Below are positions 13,608-22,379 of a stretch of 26,899 bases of DNA, in pieces. The position numbers were made by a program, and so were the translations under genes. This DNA is from JBFYKJ01 sp041306005 (GTDB lineage Archaea; Altiarchaeota; Altiarchaeia; JAFGQM01), in contig JBFYKJ010000074.1 of assembly GCA_041306005.1 (NCBI GenBank), positions 1 to 26,899 of the forward strand, in the 5' to 3' direction. Position 1 is the first letter of the stretch; each line of letters begins with the position of its first letter. Under the pieces are notes generated by a model. The model made no database searches. It had not been told where the DNA came from and saw only the letters and a program-made list of their open reading frames with translations.

Positions 13608-14171
13608 GCTGGCCGTCTTCAGGGCCGCCTCGATAATCTTGTGGCAGGAGCCGATGTCCGGGCCGACCGCCAGCACGCCGTGGTCCCGCAGGATTATAAT
13701 CTTCGAGCGCCGCCGCTTTAGAACTTCGAGCGCCGCATGCGCGAGCCCCGGCGTCCCATATGGGTGCGCCCTGCCGGTCTCCGGGATTTTCCCGGGGCGA
13801 TTCAGGAGCTCGTCGCTGTGGAAGTGCACTATGGCGTTCACCTTGGGGAATTCCTTGTAGATGAGCCAGTGCATCATAGACTCTGACGACGGCTGGCGCC
13901 TGCCGCGCGCCTTGACGATGCCGGCCTCCTCGCTTATCCCGGTCACAAAGACCATGTCCGCATCCTTGACCTTGGCAAGGTCGAGGCCCGTTGGGGTGAT
14001 TACCATGCCTTCATTAGCCCTCATACTCACGTTGCCGGGGATGCCGTGGATAAGGCCCTTTCCCTGCAGGCGGGAAAGCTCGGCCAGCACGGCCGCGCGC
14101 TCCGGCTCGTTCCCGAACGACGCCCCCTCAAACAGGGTCCGGAACTTGACTCCCACATATTCCTCAGCCAT
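13605..14171 (-). CDS. Class II aldolase (fuculose-phosphate aldolase family)
   Basis: A 188-residue zinc aldolase of the AraD/FucA family. GNVSMR (46-51, phosphate site), SSESMMH (Glu97), HFH (His116 and His118) and RDHG (His164) supply the active site. Members split ketose-1-phosphates to DHAP plus an aldehyde: fuculose-1-phosphate, 5-deoxyribulose-1-phosphate in Methanocaldococcus, and methylthioribulose-1-phosphate in bacterial DHAP shunts. With mtnA and MTA phosphorylase in this window, the last two substrates are credible. ATG 14171 is preferred over a TTG two codons upstream. The members of this family acting as dehydratases (MtnB) are an alternative. Confidence 0.85.
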   Translation of the reverse strand: MAEEYVGVKFRTLFEGASFGNEPERAAVLAELSRLQGKGLIHGIPGNVSMRANEGMVITPTGLDLAKVKDADMVFVTGISEEAGIVKARGRRQPSSESMMHWLIYKEFPKVNAIVHFHSDELLNRPGKIPETGRAHPYGTPGLAHAALEVLKRRRSKIIILRDHGVLAVGPDIGSCHKIIEAALKTAS

Positions 14172-14222
14172 CTTCAACCATTATCGACAAACCGCCTGGC
14201 GCGGGCAGCATGCCCTCGACGC

Positions 14223-14231
14223 TATTTTTTA
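14223..14231 (+). promoter_or_regulatory. TATA box at the head of the MoxR/vWA cluster
   Basis: TATTTTTTA is centred 27 nt before the ATG at 14254, fitting a leaderless transcript. Confidence 0.5.
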
Positions 14232-14253
14232 CCCGTCGGCCCTAAAATAGGCG

Positions 14254-14901
14254 ATGAATGAGGCCGAGAAGGAACAGCTGAGGGCTGAGCTGAAGAAGCT
14301 GACCGACGCCCGGAAGCGCCCGCAGAAAAAGCCCAAGGGCATAAACTTCCACCTGCTGATACTGGTAGCCGCCCTTGTTGCCGCGCTTGCCGCGGCGACT
14401 CTTTACTTCATCTGGAGCTACGGCACAATCGCCGGCGAGAGCAAGATGGAAAACAAGGAGAGGGTGACTCTGGAGAGCAGGCTGGGCCAGTGCACGACCG
14501 ACCTAAACACCGCGATGGGCCAGATGAGCGCGATGTCCGAGGACCTAAATATCAGCGCATCGACCCGGGAGGCGCTAAACCAGCTTTACACCAACCTCTC
14601 GGACGTCAGGTCCAGGCTCGAGGGGGAGCTGGCCAGCACGCAGGGCAGCCTTTCATCCTGCAGGACAGAGCTCCAGAGCGCGAGCGACGAATTGGAAGAA
14701 AGCATAGAAGAGCTGAACGATTACGTCGAGAAGTATCGCCAGCGCGAAGCGACATGGCAGGCCGCCCAGACGCAGATAACCATACTGAACCTGGAGATCG
14801 ACGAGCTAAGCAGCGTAAAGACGGACCTGTCAAAGAGGATAACCAAGCTCGAGAATTGCATAGCCGCCCATGCCAACTGCAGCGAATGCAAGGGCATATG
14901 A
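14254..14901 (+). CDS. Single-pass membrane protein with long coiled coil
   Basis: The 215-residue protein has a charged cytoplasmic N terminus (about 1-30), one membrane helix (about 32-54) and a long coiled coil (about 65-205) rich in Glu, Gln, Ser and Leu. It ends in a small Cys group (Cys202, Cys209, Cys212 in ANCSECKGI). I recognise no family. It is the first gene of a same-strand run that leads into MoxR, DUF58 and vWA genes (51-nt gap to the next), so it may be a structural or sensing part of that membrane complex. Confidence 0.75.
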   Translation: MNEAEKEQLRAELKKLTDARKRPQKKPKGINFHLLILVAALVAALAAATLYFIWSYGTIAGESKMENKERVTLESRLGQCTTDLNTAMGQMSAMSEDLNISASTREALNQLYTNLSDVRSRLEGELASTQGSLSSCRTELQSASDELEESIEELNDYVEKYRQREATWQAAQTQITILNLEIDELSSVKTDLSKRITKLENCIAAHANCSECKGI

Positions 14902-14952
14902 GCGGGGCTTGCGCTGCCGGTACAGTTGCACGGCCAGGGACGTGAGATAAAA

Positions 14953-15798
14953 ATGGGAGCCGACGAAACGTATGGTGGCGGGGGCCTTGACCAGCGCGTG
15001 CGAAGCGCAGTGCGCAAGGTGCTGGACGTCAAGCTGTTCGAATACTCGCTGCTGGCAATGGCGGCGTTCCTCGTCTCCGCCCTTGTGTTCATGGTGTTCA
15101 TGATAAGCCCGTACATGGCCTTTGTGCCGGCTGCGTGCGCGACAGCATTCGCGTATTACCGGGAGGGGTGGGGCGACGCGCCTATTCGGGCCATAGAGAG
15201 GGGCAACCCCGCGCTCAGGGACCGGCTGTCGGCGGCCTATGACAACAAGGACAGCCCGAACTTCATAGTCCGCGGGCTCATGGGCGAAGTGGCGCGGGAC
15301 ATGGACGAGATGAGGACCGACGCGTTCCTTAACACGAAAAGGGTGGACACCTATGTCGGCATTTCGATAATATGCGTGTTTGCCATCCTCTCCCTCCTGT
15401 TCACAGGTTTCCGGGGCTTTGACCTGCCCGGCGCCTTCGGCTCTATCATCTCGCCTACCGCCTCGCGGTCGCAGGCCAGCACCGGGGGCGGTGGCGGCAG
15501 CGGCGGGGAGGGCGAACCGATTGAAACTGCAAAGAGCAGTTCAGGGATGGGGGCGTCGCAAGACATCTATGGTGACGTCTCGATGGCGACCCTGCAGGGC
15601 CAGGACATGGAACTTGAGCTGCACCCCGAATACGGGGAAGGCGAAGACCTCGGCGTTGGCGAGGAGCATGAGGAACTGCCCGGGGAATGGGGGGACGGCA
15701 TCCTGGAGCCTTCGGCGGCCGAGACATATTCGGAGAACATACCCGCAGAGCTTGAGCGCGCGGTGAGGGCGTATTTCGACAGGCTTGCCGAAGAGTGA
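14953..15798 (+). CDS. Multi-pass membrane protein upstream of MoxR
   Basis: The 281-residue protein has membrane helices near 32-53, 54-69 and 133-152. A polar segment (70-132) separates them, and a Gly/Ser/Glu-rich, acidic, low-complexity region fills 173-262. A short predicted helix (ELERAVRAYFDRLAEE) ends it. ATG 14953 follows an AAAA run; the frame is open to 14926, but the extra residues look non-coding. Position just before moxR is typical of helper membrane proteins in archaeal MoxR-vWA loci. Function unknown. Confidence 0.75.
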   Translation: MGADETYGGGGLDQRVRSAVRKVLDVKLFEYSLLAMAAFLVSALVFMVFMISPYMAFVPAACATAFAYYREGWGDAPIRAIERGNPALRDRLSAAYDNKDSPNFIVRGLMGEVARDMDEMRTDAFLNTKRVDTYVGISIICVFAILSLLFTGFRGFDLPGAFGSIISPTASRSQASTGGGGGSGGEGEPIETAKSSSGMGASQDIYGDVSMATLQGQDMELELHPEYGEGEDLGVGEEHEELPGEWGDGILEPSAAETYSENIPAELERAVRAYFDRLAEE

Positions 15799-15827
15799 GG
15801 GCTGCCGCCGACGGGAGTCTATGGGAG

Positions 15828-15835
15828 TTTATATA
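15828..15835 (+). promoter_or_regulatory. TATA box of the MoxR gene
   Basis: TTTATATA is centred about 26 nt before the ATG at 15857. This is the clearest leaderless promoter in the window and marks an internal promoter of the cluster. Confidence 0.65.
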
Positions 15836-15856
15836 TCACGTTCCGTTAACCCTAAA

Positions 15857-16825
15857 ATGGCTGAAGCTGAGACCTACAAGCAGGCAAAGACCCTCTTTGA
15901 CAGGGTGATGAAGTCCATGGGCAGAACGATTATCGGCCAGGACGAGGTCGTCGAGGAGATGGTCGTCGCGATAGTCGTCGGCCAGCACGCGCTGCTCGAG
16001 GGCTACCCGGGCCTCGGCAAGACAATGATGATAAAGGCGCTGTCAGAGACGCTGGACCTCAAGTTCAGCAGGATACAATGCACCCCGGACCTGATGCCGT
16101 CCGACATAACCGGGACTTACATAATCGAGGAGGAGGCCAAGAAGAAGTGCTTCAAGTTCCAGGAGGGCCCGATATTCGCGAACATCGTCATGGCGGACGA
16201 GATAAACAGGACGACGCCGAAAACGCAGTCCGCGATGCTCGAAGCCATGCAGGAGAAGCAAGTGACCGTCGGCAAGCAGACCTACCCGCTCGACCTGCCT
16301 TTCTTCGTCCTAGCGACGCAAAACCCGCTCGAGATGGAAGGGACATACCCGCTCCCGGAGGCACAACTAGACCGCTTCCTCTTCAAGCTCCTTGTCAAGT
16401 ACCCGAACTTCGAGGATGAGAACCGGATAGTCGATTTATACACCGGCGAGGGGGCGCCAAGGCCGCAGAAGGTGCTGCCGAAGGAGGTAATCCTCGAGTT
16501 GGGCAAGCTTGCGCGCATGATACCTATGGCCGACGAGATGCGCGAGTACGTGATGAGGCTTGTAGTCGCATCCCGGCCGACAAGGGAGAACAAGGCTGCC
16601 AGCCAATATCTTGACTACGGCGCGTCCTCGAGGGCCGGGATAGGGATAGTCCTCGCTTCCAAGGCCCGCGCGCTGCTGCGCGGCAGGAACTATGTTAGCA
16701 AGGACGACGTCATCGCGATGGCGTACCCCGTCCTGAGGCACCGCCTGATACTGAACTTCGAGTCTGAGAGGGAGGGGGTGTCAAGCGACGAGATAGTCGG
16801 CATGCTGCTCAAAGAGGTCAAGTGA
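15857..16825 (+). CDS. MoxR-family AAA+ ATPase
   Basis: A 322-residue AAA+ chaperone-like ATPase. Walker A is GYPGLGKT (49-56), Walker B VMADEINR (Asp114, Glu115) and sensor 1 ATQNP (Asn156); PLPEAQLDRF is the family arginine-finger region. MoxR proteins act with vWA-domain partners to mature or remodel other proteins, often inserting metal or assembling complexes. DUF58 and two vWA membrane proteins are encoded directly downstream, the standard arrangement. ATG 15857 is set by the TATA box 26 nt upstream; an in-frame start at 15785 overlaps the previous gene. Confidence 0.95.
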   Translation: MAEAETYKQAKTLFDRVMKSMGRTIIGQDEVVEEMVVAIVVGQHALLEGYPGLGKTMMIKALSETLDLKFSRIQCTPDLMPSDITGTYIIEEEAKKKCFKFQEGPIFANIVMADEINRTTPKTQSAMLEAMQEKQVTVGKQTYPLDLPFFVLATQNPLEMEGTYPLPEAQLDRFLFKLLVKYPNFEDENRIVDLYTGEGAPRPQKVLPKEVILELGKLARMIPMADEMREYVMRLVVASRPTRENKAASQYLDYGASSRAGIGIVLASKARALLRGRNYVSKDDVIAMAYPVLRHRLILNFESEREGVSSDEIVGMLLKEVK

Positions 16826-16944
16826 GGCTGCTGCCTGATGTGGCGGTTATCGCGGAGCAATTGACCCGGCTTGCCGGCCGACTGATAAAGGCTGTTTAGC
16901 GCCCGCAAAACGGGAGACGTCACAAAAGAAAGTCACGGCAAAAG

Positions 16945-17835
16945 ATGATAGACCTCGAGTTCCTCAAGCAGCTGAAGACCCTGGACCTTCTCGCAAAGAA
17001 GAAGATAATGAGCAGCTACGCGGGGGGGCAAAAGTCGATAACCCAGGGAAGGGGCATAGAGCCCATAGACCACCGCGAGTACTACCCGGGCGACGATTTG
17101 AAGTACATAGACTGGAAGGTCTACGCCCGGACCGAACGCCTCTTCATCAAGCGCTTCGAGGAGGAGAAGAGCCTGACGACGCACATACTCGTCGACTCGA
17201 GCAAGAGCATGGACTTCGGGTCCGGCAAGTACAGCAAGTACGACTTCGCCGGGATGCTGGCCCTCGGCTTTGGCTACCTCCTCGCAAGGGAGAACGAGCG
17301 CTTCGCTGTGAGCACCTACAGCGATAACCTGAAATACATCATGCAGCCAAGCAGGGGGAAAAACCAGCTCTTCAAGGCTCTCGACCTGCTGAACAGCCAC
17401 GAGCTCGCCGGGCTGACGAACCTTGACGTGTCGGCCGGCAAGTACTCGAACTACATAAGGAGCAGGTCTCTGTGCATCGTGATATCCGACTTCCTCGAGC
17501 CGCTCGACAGCATACGCGCCGGGCTTACCCACCTTGCGAAGAAGTCTAAGAACCTGCTTGTCATACACGTCGCGGACCCGGCGGAAAAAAACCTGGACTG
17601 GCAGGGGGACGTCCGCCTGCACGATTTGGAAACGGGCGACGTCAAGAAGATGTTCTTCACGCCCGCGATGCGCAGGGACTATGCCGTCAGGTTCATATCC
17701 CATCTCGAGAAGGTCCGGAAGATATGCGAGTCTGCGGATGCGGATCTCTTCTCCGCGTCTACGGACGACCCGGTCTTTGACATCTTCTTCGCGATAACGC
17801 ACCTAGCGACACGGGGACACGCACGGGGAAAGTAG
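16945..17835 (+). CDS. DUF58 protein with vWA-like fold
   Basis: A 296-residue protein. The DUF58 signature YYPGDDLKYIDWKVYART (46-63) and FEEEKS are complete. It is followed by a vWA-like domain with an intact metal-site DxSxS (Asp84, Ser86, Ser88 in VDSSKSMD). It has no membrane helix and probably acts as the soluble link between the MoxR ATPase and the membrane vWA proteins. It starts 119 nt after moxR, a gap with no clear promoter that I could see. Confidence 0.92.
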   Translation: MIDLEFLKQLKTLDLLAKKKIMSSYAGGQKSITQGRGIEPIDHREYYPGDDLKYIDWKVYARTERLFIKRFEEEKSLTTHILVDSSKSMDFGSGKYSKYDFAGMLALGFGYLLARENERFAVSTYSDNLKYIMQPSRGKNQLFKALDLLNSHELAGLTNLDVSAGKYSNYIRSRSLCIVISDFLEPLDSIRAGLTHLAKKSKNLLVIHVADPAEKNLDWQGDVRLHDLETGDVKKMFFTPAMRRDYAVRFISHLEKVRKICESADADLFSASTDDPVFDIFFAITHLATRGHARGK

Positions 17836-17887
17836 GGTAAAAAAGCAAGGCAAAATAGGTTAAAGGCAAAACCGCATGGACTAAAAA

Positions 17888-19789
17888 ATGGTCGAATTCG
17901 CAAACCCATGGGCGCTGTACGGCCTTGCCGTGCTCATACCCGTGATAATCCTTTACATGCTAAAGCCCAAGCCCCGCGATCTCAAGGTCCCCTCGCTCAT
18001 GTTCCTAGTGGAGATGGACCAGAGGCGCAGGCTGCACGCGCTCTTCAAGAGGGTGCTGCACGACCCGCTTCTCCTGATGCAGCTGGCCGCTCTTGCGCTC
18101 ATAGCCCTCGCGATGGCCGAGCCGTTCTACACCTCGATAGTCGACCGGCCCGTGCAGAGGGATGTCGCGATAGTCCTGGACGTGTCTGCGTCCATGGGGG
18201 CCGGCTCGCCCAGCCGTTTTGAATCTGCACGGGGACATGCGTCTGCGATACTCGCAAGCCTCGGCCCCGGCGACCGTGCCACCATAATCCTTGCGGAAAA
18301 GGTGCCCATGGTGGCGCTGAGGCAGGGGGACGCGGGCAGGGCACAGGCTGTGATTGACAGGGCCACTGTGAAGGCCACGCCCACGGGCCTCGGCGGCGCG
18401 ATACTGCTGGCGGCGGACATCCTCCAGGGCTCGCAGGCCGAGAAGGAGGTTTATGCCTTATCAGACTTCTCGCGGTACGAGGGCCTGGACCCGCTGGCCG
18501 CGCAGAGGGAAGCCGTTTCTAAGGGCTCGCGCGTCGAGATGATAAAAGTCGGCTCTCCTGAAGACAATGTTGCCATAATCTCGCTTAGGGCCGGAAGGGA
18601 CAGCGGGTGCTATATGGAGTTCACAGTCAAGAACTACGGGCAGGCAAGGGATGTCGAAGCTGTGATGACCATAGACGGCGCCCAGTCGGCTTCGGGGAAA
18701 AAGCAGGTGGGTGCAGGGGATTCTGAACCCTTTATGCTGTCCGGCGCCTGCTCCGGGTCGGGCCACGACCTTGTCGCATCCATAAGTCCCGGGGGCGCTC
18801 TCGCGGCGGACGACCGCGCCTATGCGATAATACCCGAGGAGACCGCCATAAGGGCCCTGCTGATAAGGGAGCGGGGCGGCGGGGAGCAGATAAAGTTCGC
18901 GCTTGAGTCCGCGGGCGGCGTGAGCGTCGAAGAGGCCGTCCCGCCGGTCTACCCGCAAGACTACGGCTATTACGATGTGGTGGTATTCCAGGAGGCACTG
19001 CCACAGAACATACTGGCAGGAACGTTCCCGGAACTTGCACAGTTCGTCGGCGCCGGCGGCAACCTGATACTCATCGGCTCGGCAAACCTGATGAAGGTGC
19101 CGCAGAGCATGTTCGCGGGGCTGCTCCCGGTGGAGCTGATCGAGGCGCTGGATGTCGGAGGCAGCCCGAGGTTATCGTTCACCCACCCGATCCTTGACGA
19201 CGTGGACCTGGAGGATGTTAGATTCATCAGGCACCTGCAGGTAGAGGCCCTCGAGGGCACGGTCACACTGGCTACGATACTCGACAGCCCGCTCATCGCC
19301 CTTGGGGGCTATGGCGCCGGCAGGGTGGCTTATGTGGGGGTGCCCGCGGATGCCTCGGCGAGCGACTTCCACCTAAAACCCTCGTTCCCGATATTCTGGC
19401 ACAACCTATTATACTGGCTCAACCAGGAGAGGGTCGCGGCAGAAGGGGCAAACGTCCCGACGGGGGACAAACTGCCGCTCGCCACGAACGCCTCCGTCCG
19501 CGTTGAAAAACCATCAGGCGATGTGATGGAGGGCAGGGATGTGCTGCTAGACGAGGCAGGGTTTTACAGGATAGGCTCAATCATGCGGGCGGCGGCAAGC
19601 CTGCTCGACGCCGGCGAGTCTGATTTGTCCTACAGCATCGAGCCTGGCCCGGGGGGGTTTAATGCGGGCTATGAAGGTGGAAGAGTGACCGAGGAAGTGA
19701 CGACCGAGCTGTTCCCGGCGTTCGCCGCAGCCGCGCTGATGCTGATAGCGTTTGAATGGTATTACTGCAGGAGGAGGGGCTCGATATGA
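17888..19789 (+). CDS. BatA-like vWA membrane protein
   Basis: The 633-residue protein begins with the BatA N-terminal module: FANPWALYGLAVLIPVIIL (4-22), a basic loop, VPSLMFL, and a second helix (about 60-80). A vWA domain follows with intact DVSAS (Asp98, Ser100, Ser102). The middle is beta-rich with a GATase1-like segment (about 320-460, VVFQEALPQ ... GGNLILIGS). A final helix near 610-628 anchors the C terminus. By analogy with bacterial Bat proteins it forms a membrane complex controlled by MoxR. Its stop overlaps the next start (ATGA). Confidence 0.88.
   Translation: MVEFANPWALYGLAVLIPVIILYMLKPKPRDLKVPSLMFLVEMDQRRRLHALFKRVLHDPLLLMQLAALALIALAMAEPFYTSIVDRPVQRDVAIVLDVSASMGAGSPSRFESARGHASAILASLGPGDRATIILAEKVPMVALRQGDAGRAQAVIDRATVKATPTGLGGAILLAADILQGSQAEKEVYALSDFSRYEGLDPLAAQREAVSKGSRVEMIKVGSPEDNVAIISLRAGRDSGCYMEFTVKNYGQARDVEAVMTIDGAQSASGKKQVGAGDSEPFMLSGACSGSGHDLVASISPGGALAADDRAYAIIPEETAIRALLIRERGGGEQIKFALESAGGVSVEEAVPPVYPQDYGYYDVVVFQEALPQNILAGTFPELAQFVGAGGNLILIGSANLMKVPQSMFAGLLPVELIEALDVGGSPRLSFTHPILDDVDLEDVRFIRHLQVEALEGTVTLATILDSPLIALGGYGAGRVAYVGVPADASASDFHLKPSFPIFWHNLLYWLNQERVAAEGANVPTGDKLPLATNASVRVEKPSGDVMEGRDVLLDEAGFYRIGSIMRAAASLLDAGESDLSYSIEPGPGGFNAGYEGGRVTEEVTTELFPAFAAAALMLIAFEWYYCRRRGSI
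19770..19777 (+). promoter_or_regulatory. Shine-Dalgarno site deciding an overlapping start
   Basis: GGAGGAGG ends 8 nt before the ATG at 19786, which overlaps the upstream TGA as ATGA. It is the strongest ribosome binding site in the window and selects 19786 over the in-frame ATG at 19756. Confidence 0.7.
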
Positions 19790-22293
19790 TGCTGTTCGGG
19801 ATGTCGCTCGGGAACGAGGCCGCGGCGCTTGCGATAGCCCCGGCCGTCGCCCTGTTTGTATACCTAAACCGGGACCTTATACGGAAGAAATCGAGCTTGC
19901 ATCTTTTAGCATTGCGGTCGGCGGCGTTCGCATCGCTCCTGATGGTCCTTGCGGCCCCGTACGTCGTTAGGGAGGAGGGGATAATGAGGGAGACCACCTC
20001 GGTGCTGATAATAGATGACGGCAGCGACAGCATGTCGCTTCTGGACGGCGCCGATGCGAACGCGCTTGCCGCCTCGATAAAATCCGGGCTTGGGGAGATC
20101 GCCGAGGTCAGGGTCATTAATATGAGCGAAAAGGGGAGGACCGCGCTCGGCGACGCCCTATACCGCGGGATAACGGGTTCGGCCCTGAAGAACGTGGCGG
20201 TCGTGCTCCTCACGGACGGGTTGAGCAACTACGGGTCGGAGCCCCTGGACGTGGCGGCCTATGCCGCGCGCGCCGGGGCGATGATATATGCCCTCGCGCC
20301 GGAAGAGAGGGACACCGAAGTATATGTCAAGGGCATAGAAGGGGCCGCCAAGACGCCGATGGGCGCCGGGTACTCGGGCATAGCAGTCGTGGGTAAAGTG
20401 GGGCCGCAGGCCAGTTACGGCATCCGCATAACCATAGACGGGAAAACCGTGTTCGAGGACGACGTCGTGCAGGGCCTCGACCTGCAGGAGTTCCCGTTTG
20501 AACATATCTTTGAAAACGGCGGGCCGCATGAGATAACCACGAGTATAGAACCGGCGGACGACGTATTCCCGCAGAACAACGTGTTCAACAAGGCAGTGCA
20601 GGCCGTCGAGAAGCCAAAGGTCCTTCTCGTGGGCCGCGGCTCCGCATCCTCGCCGCTGGGGCAGGTCCTGGATGAGTTCTACGATGTCGATGCCCAAAGC
20701 TCGATGCCCCCCAACCTGCGCGGCTATGCGGCAGTCTTCATTGATGACATGGCTGCACGAGAGGTCACCGGCGTTGACGCGCTAAGGGGGTTTGTCAACG
20801 ACGGCGGGGGGCTTGTAGTGGTCGGCGGGAACAATTCCTACAACAACGGAGGCTATTACGAGAGCAGCCTAGAGGGGCTGCTGCCCGTGAAGTCGCGCGA
20901 GGCGCCGACGCCGAGCGACCAGCAGATAAACATAATACTGCTCATAGACATCTCGGGCTCCACAGGCAACGCAATCGGGGGGGAGACGAAGATAGACGTC
21001 GAGAAGGCCATTGCGTCGAGGATAATAAGGGACACTGCGTCCACTTCGCGCCTCGGTGTCATAGCCTTCAACTCGGAGGCATTCATCGTCGCGCCCCTAA
21101 AGGAGCAAAAGGACGTGCCGGCGCTCGTGGAAAAGGTGGCGAGCCTGAGGTTCGGCGGGGGCACTTACATAGCGACCGGCCTCGACCGCGCCTGGGAGGA
21201 GCTGAAGACAACGCAGGGCGCGAAGTATGTGGTGCTCGTCTCGGACGGCGTCACCGAGTACCCCAGCGAGGCGCTGAGGAAAGCGGCCGCGATGGCAACA
21301 GACGGCATAACGGTGCACGCGGTCGGCGTGGGCTTTGACACCGACCGGCAGTTCATGAGCGGCATCGCGGAGAGGAACGGGGGCGCCTATTTCCCGCCGA
21401 CCGAAGCCGGCAGGGTAAAGATAACACTGGGTGCCCTCGAGATAGAGGAAGAGCCAACCGGGCTCTACTTCTCGATAACCGACCCGTACCACTTCATAAC
21501 CGAGGGGGTGTCTTTGGGCAACGTCACGATAGCATCGTTTGACAGGGTCGCCGCGAAGGCAAACGCCCGCGTCCTTGCGTCCACGCCGGACATGAAGCCC
21601 CTGCTGGCGGTGTGGCACTTCGGGCTTGGCAGGGTCGCGGCGCTGGCAGTGGACAACGGCCTGGCCTGGGCCGGCAGGCTTTACGCGGGTGAGAACTCCA
21701 AGATCATATCTTCCATAGCCAGCTGGGCAACCGGGGACCCGGAGAGGAACAGCGAAGTCAGGATAGACTGCGCCGACACGCGGGCCGGGGATGAGACCAA
21801 AATCAGCGTGGTCTCGCGGGATGCGGCGTCGGCCGGCGTCGGCGGGGAGGCCGTCCGCCTTGAGAGGATCGACGACCGAACCTACTATTTCAGCTACACG
21901 CCGGAGCATGCAGGTTTTGCAGTGGCGCGGGCGGGCGGCTACTCCTGCGCGATAGCCGCGAATTACCCCGAGGAGTACGGCGAGTTCGGCCCGGATCTAA
22001 AACTCCTGGACAGCATGGCGAAGAGCACCGGGGGCAGGGCCTATCCGGCCGGGGAGAAAGCCGCTCTCGTATCCGAGGTCTCCGGCTTCACGGCGACAAA
22101 CTCCGCTGGCGTCAGCATCGAGAAGACCGGGATGCAGGTGTGGTTCGCCCTGCTGGCCCTCTGCCTGTTCTTCGCGGATGTGGCGGTGCGGCGCATAATG
22201 GAGATACTAAGGTGGGGCGAGAAGGAGAAGGCTGCCGAGAAGAGAGCGGCCGAAAAGCCCAGGGAGACTAAAGCCGGGCGCGCAAGACGCTAG
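19786..22293 (+). CDS. Large membrane protein with two vWA domains and a GATase1-like region
   Basis: The 835-residue protein has two N-terminal helices (about 12-27 and 42-60). vWA1 (about 70-185) has DGSDS (Asp78, Ser80, Ser82), Thr119 and TDG (Asp144). A beta-sandwich linker and a GATase1-like Rossmann segment (about 277-370, KVLLVGRG ... GGLVVVGGNNSY) follow. vWA2 (about 380-545) has DISGS (Asp388, Ser390, Ser392) and SDG (Asp487). After a beta-rich part, a helix near 775-795 leads to a charged Lys/Glu/Arg tail. Both metal sites are intact. It is translationally coupled to the BatA-like gene by a 4-nt overlap. It probably forms the extracytoplasmic part of the MoxR-controlled complex; the target is unknown. 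Confidence 0.88.
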   Translation: MMLFGMSLGNEAAALAIAPAVALFVYLNRDLIRKKSSLHLLALRSAAFASLLMVLAAPYVVREEGIMRETTSVLIIDDGSDSMSLLDGADANALAASIKSGLGEIAEVRVINMSEKGRTALGDALYRGITGSALKNVAVVLLTDGLSNYGSEPLDVAAYAARAGAMIYALAPEERDTEVYVKGIEGAAKTPMGAGYSGIAVVGKVGPQASYGIRITIDGKTVFEDDVVQGLDLQEFPFEHIFENGGPHEITTSIEPADDVFPQNNVFNKAVQAVEKPKVLLVGRGSASSPLGQVLDEFYDVDAQSSMPPNLRGYAAVFIDDMAAREVTGVDALRGFVNDGGGLVVVGGNNSYNNGGYYESSLEGLLPVKSREAPTPSDQQINIILLIDISGSTGNAIGGETKIDVEKAIASRIIRDTASTSRLGVIAFNSEAFIVAPLKEQKDVPALVEKVASLRFGGGTYIATGLDRAWEELKTTQGAKYVVLVSDGVTEYPSEALRKAAAMATDGITVHAVGVGFDTDRQFMSGIAERNGGAYFPPTEAGRVKITLGALEIEEEPTGLYFSITDPYHFITEGVSLGNVTIASFDRVAAKANARVLASTPDMKPLLAVWHFGLGRVAALAVDNGLAWAGRLYAGENSKIISSIASWATGDPERNSEVRIDCADTRAGDETKISVVSRDAASAGVGGEAVRLERIDDRTYYFSYTPEHAGFAVARAGGYSCAIAANYPEEYGEFGPDLKLLDSMAKSTGGRAYPAGEKAALVSEVSGFTATNSAGVSIEKTGMQVWFALLALCLFFADVAVRRIMEILRWGEKEKAAEKRAAEKPRETKAGRARR

Positions 22294-22379
22294 AAGAGAT
22301 AGAAGCCGGCCGGGCAGAGGCGGCATCCAGACGATTTAAGTTAAACCGAGGGCAAAATAGGACGTTAACCGAAAAAGAC

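Noticed and set aside
16933..17802. Long minus-strand open frame opposite DUF58
   Set aside because: It mirrors a well-supported gene and its translation lacks any recognisable domain; long antisense frames are common in GC-rich genes.
21097..21909. 270-codon minus-strand frame opposite the double-vWA gene
   Set aside because: Shadow frame; composition rich in Arg, Val and Pro as expected from reverse reading of GC-rich codons.
14254..22293. MoxR/vWA cluster as an antiviral defence system
   Set aside because: MoxR-vWA pairs occur in some defence loci, but no nuclease, protease effector or mobile-element context is seen, and the DUF58/BatA-like partners are those of the housekeeping membrane type.
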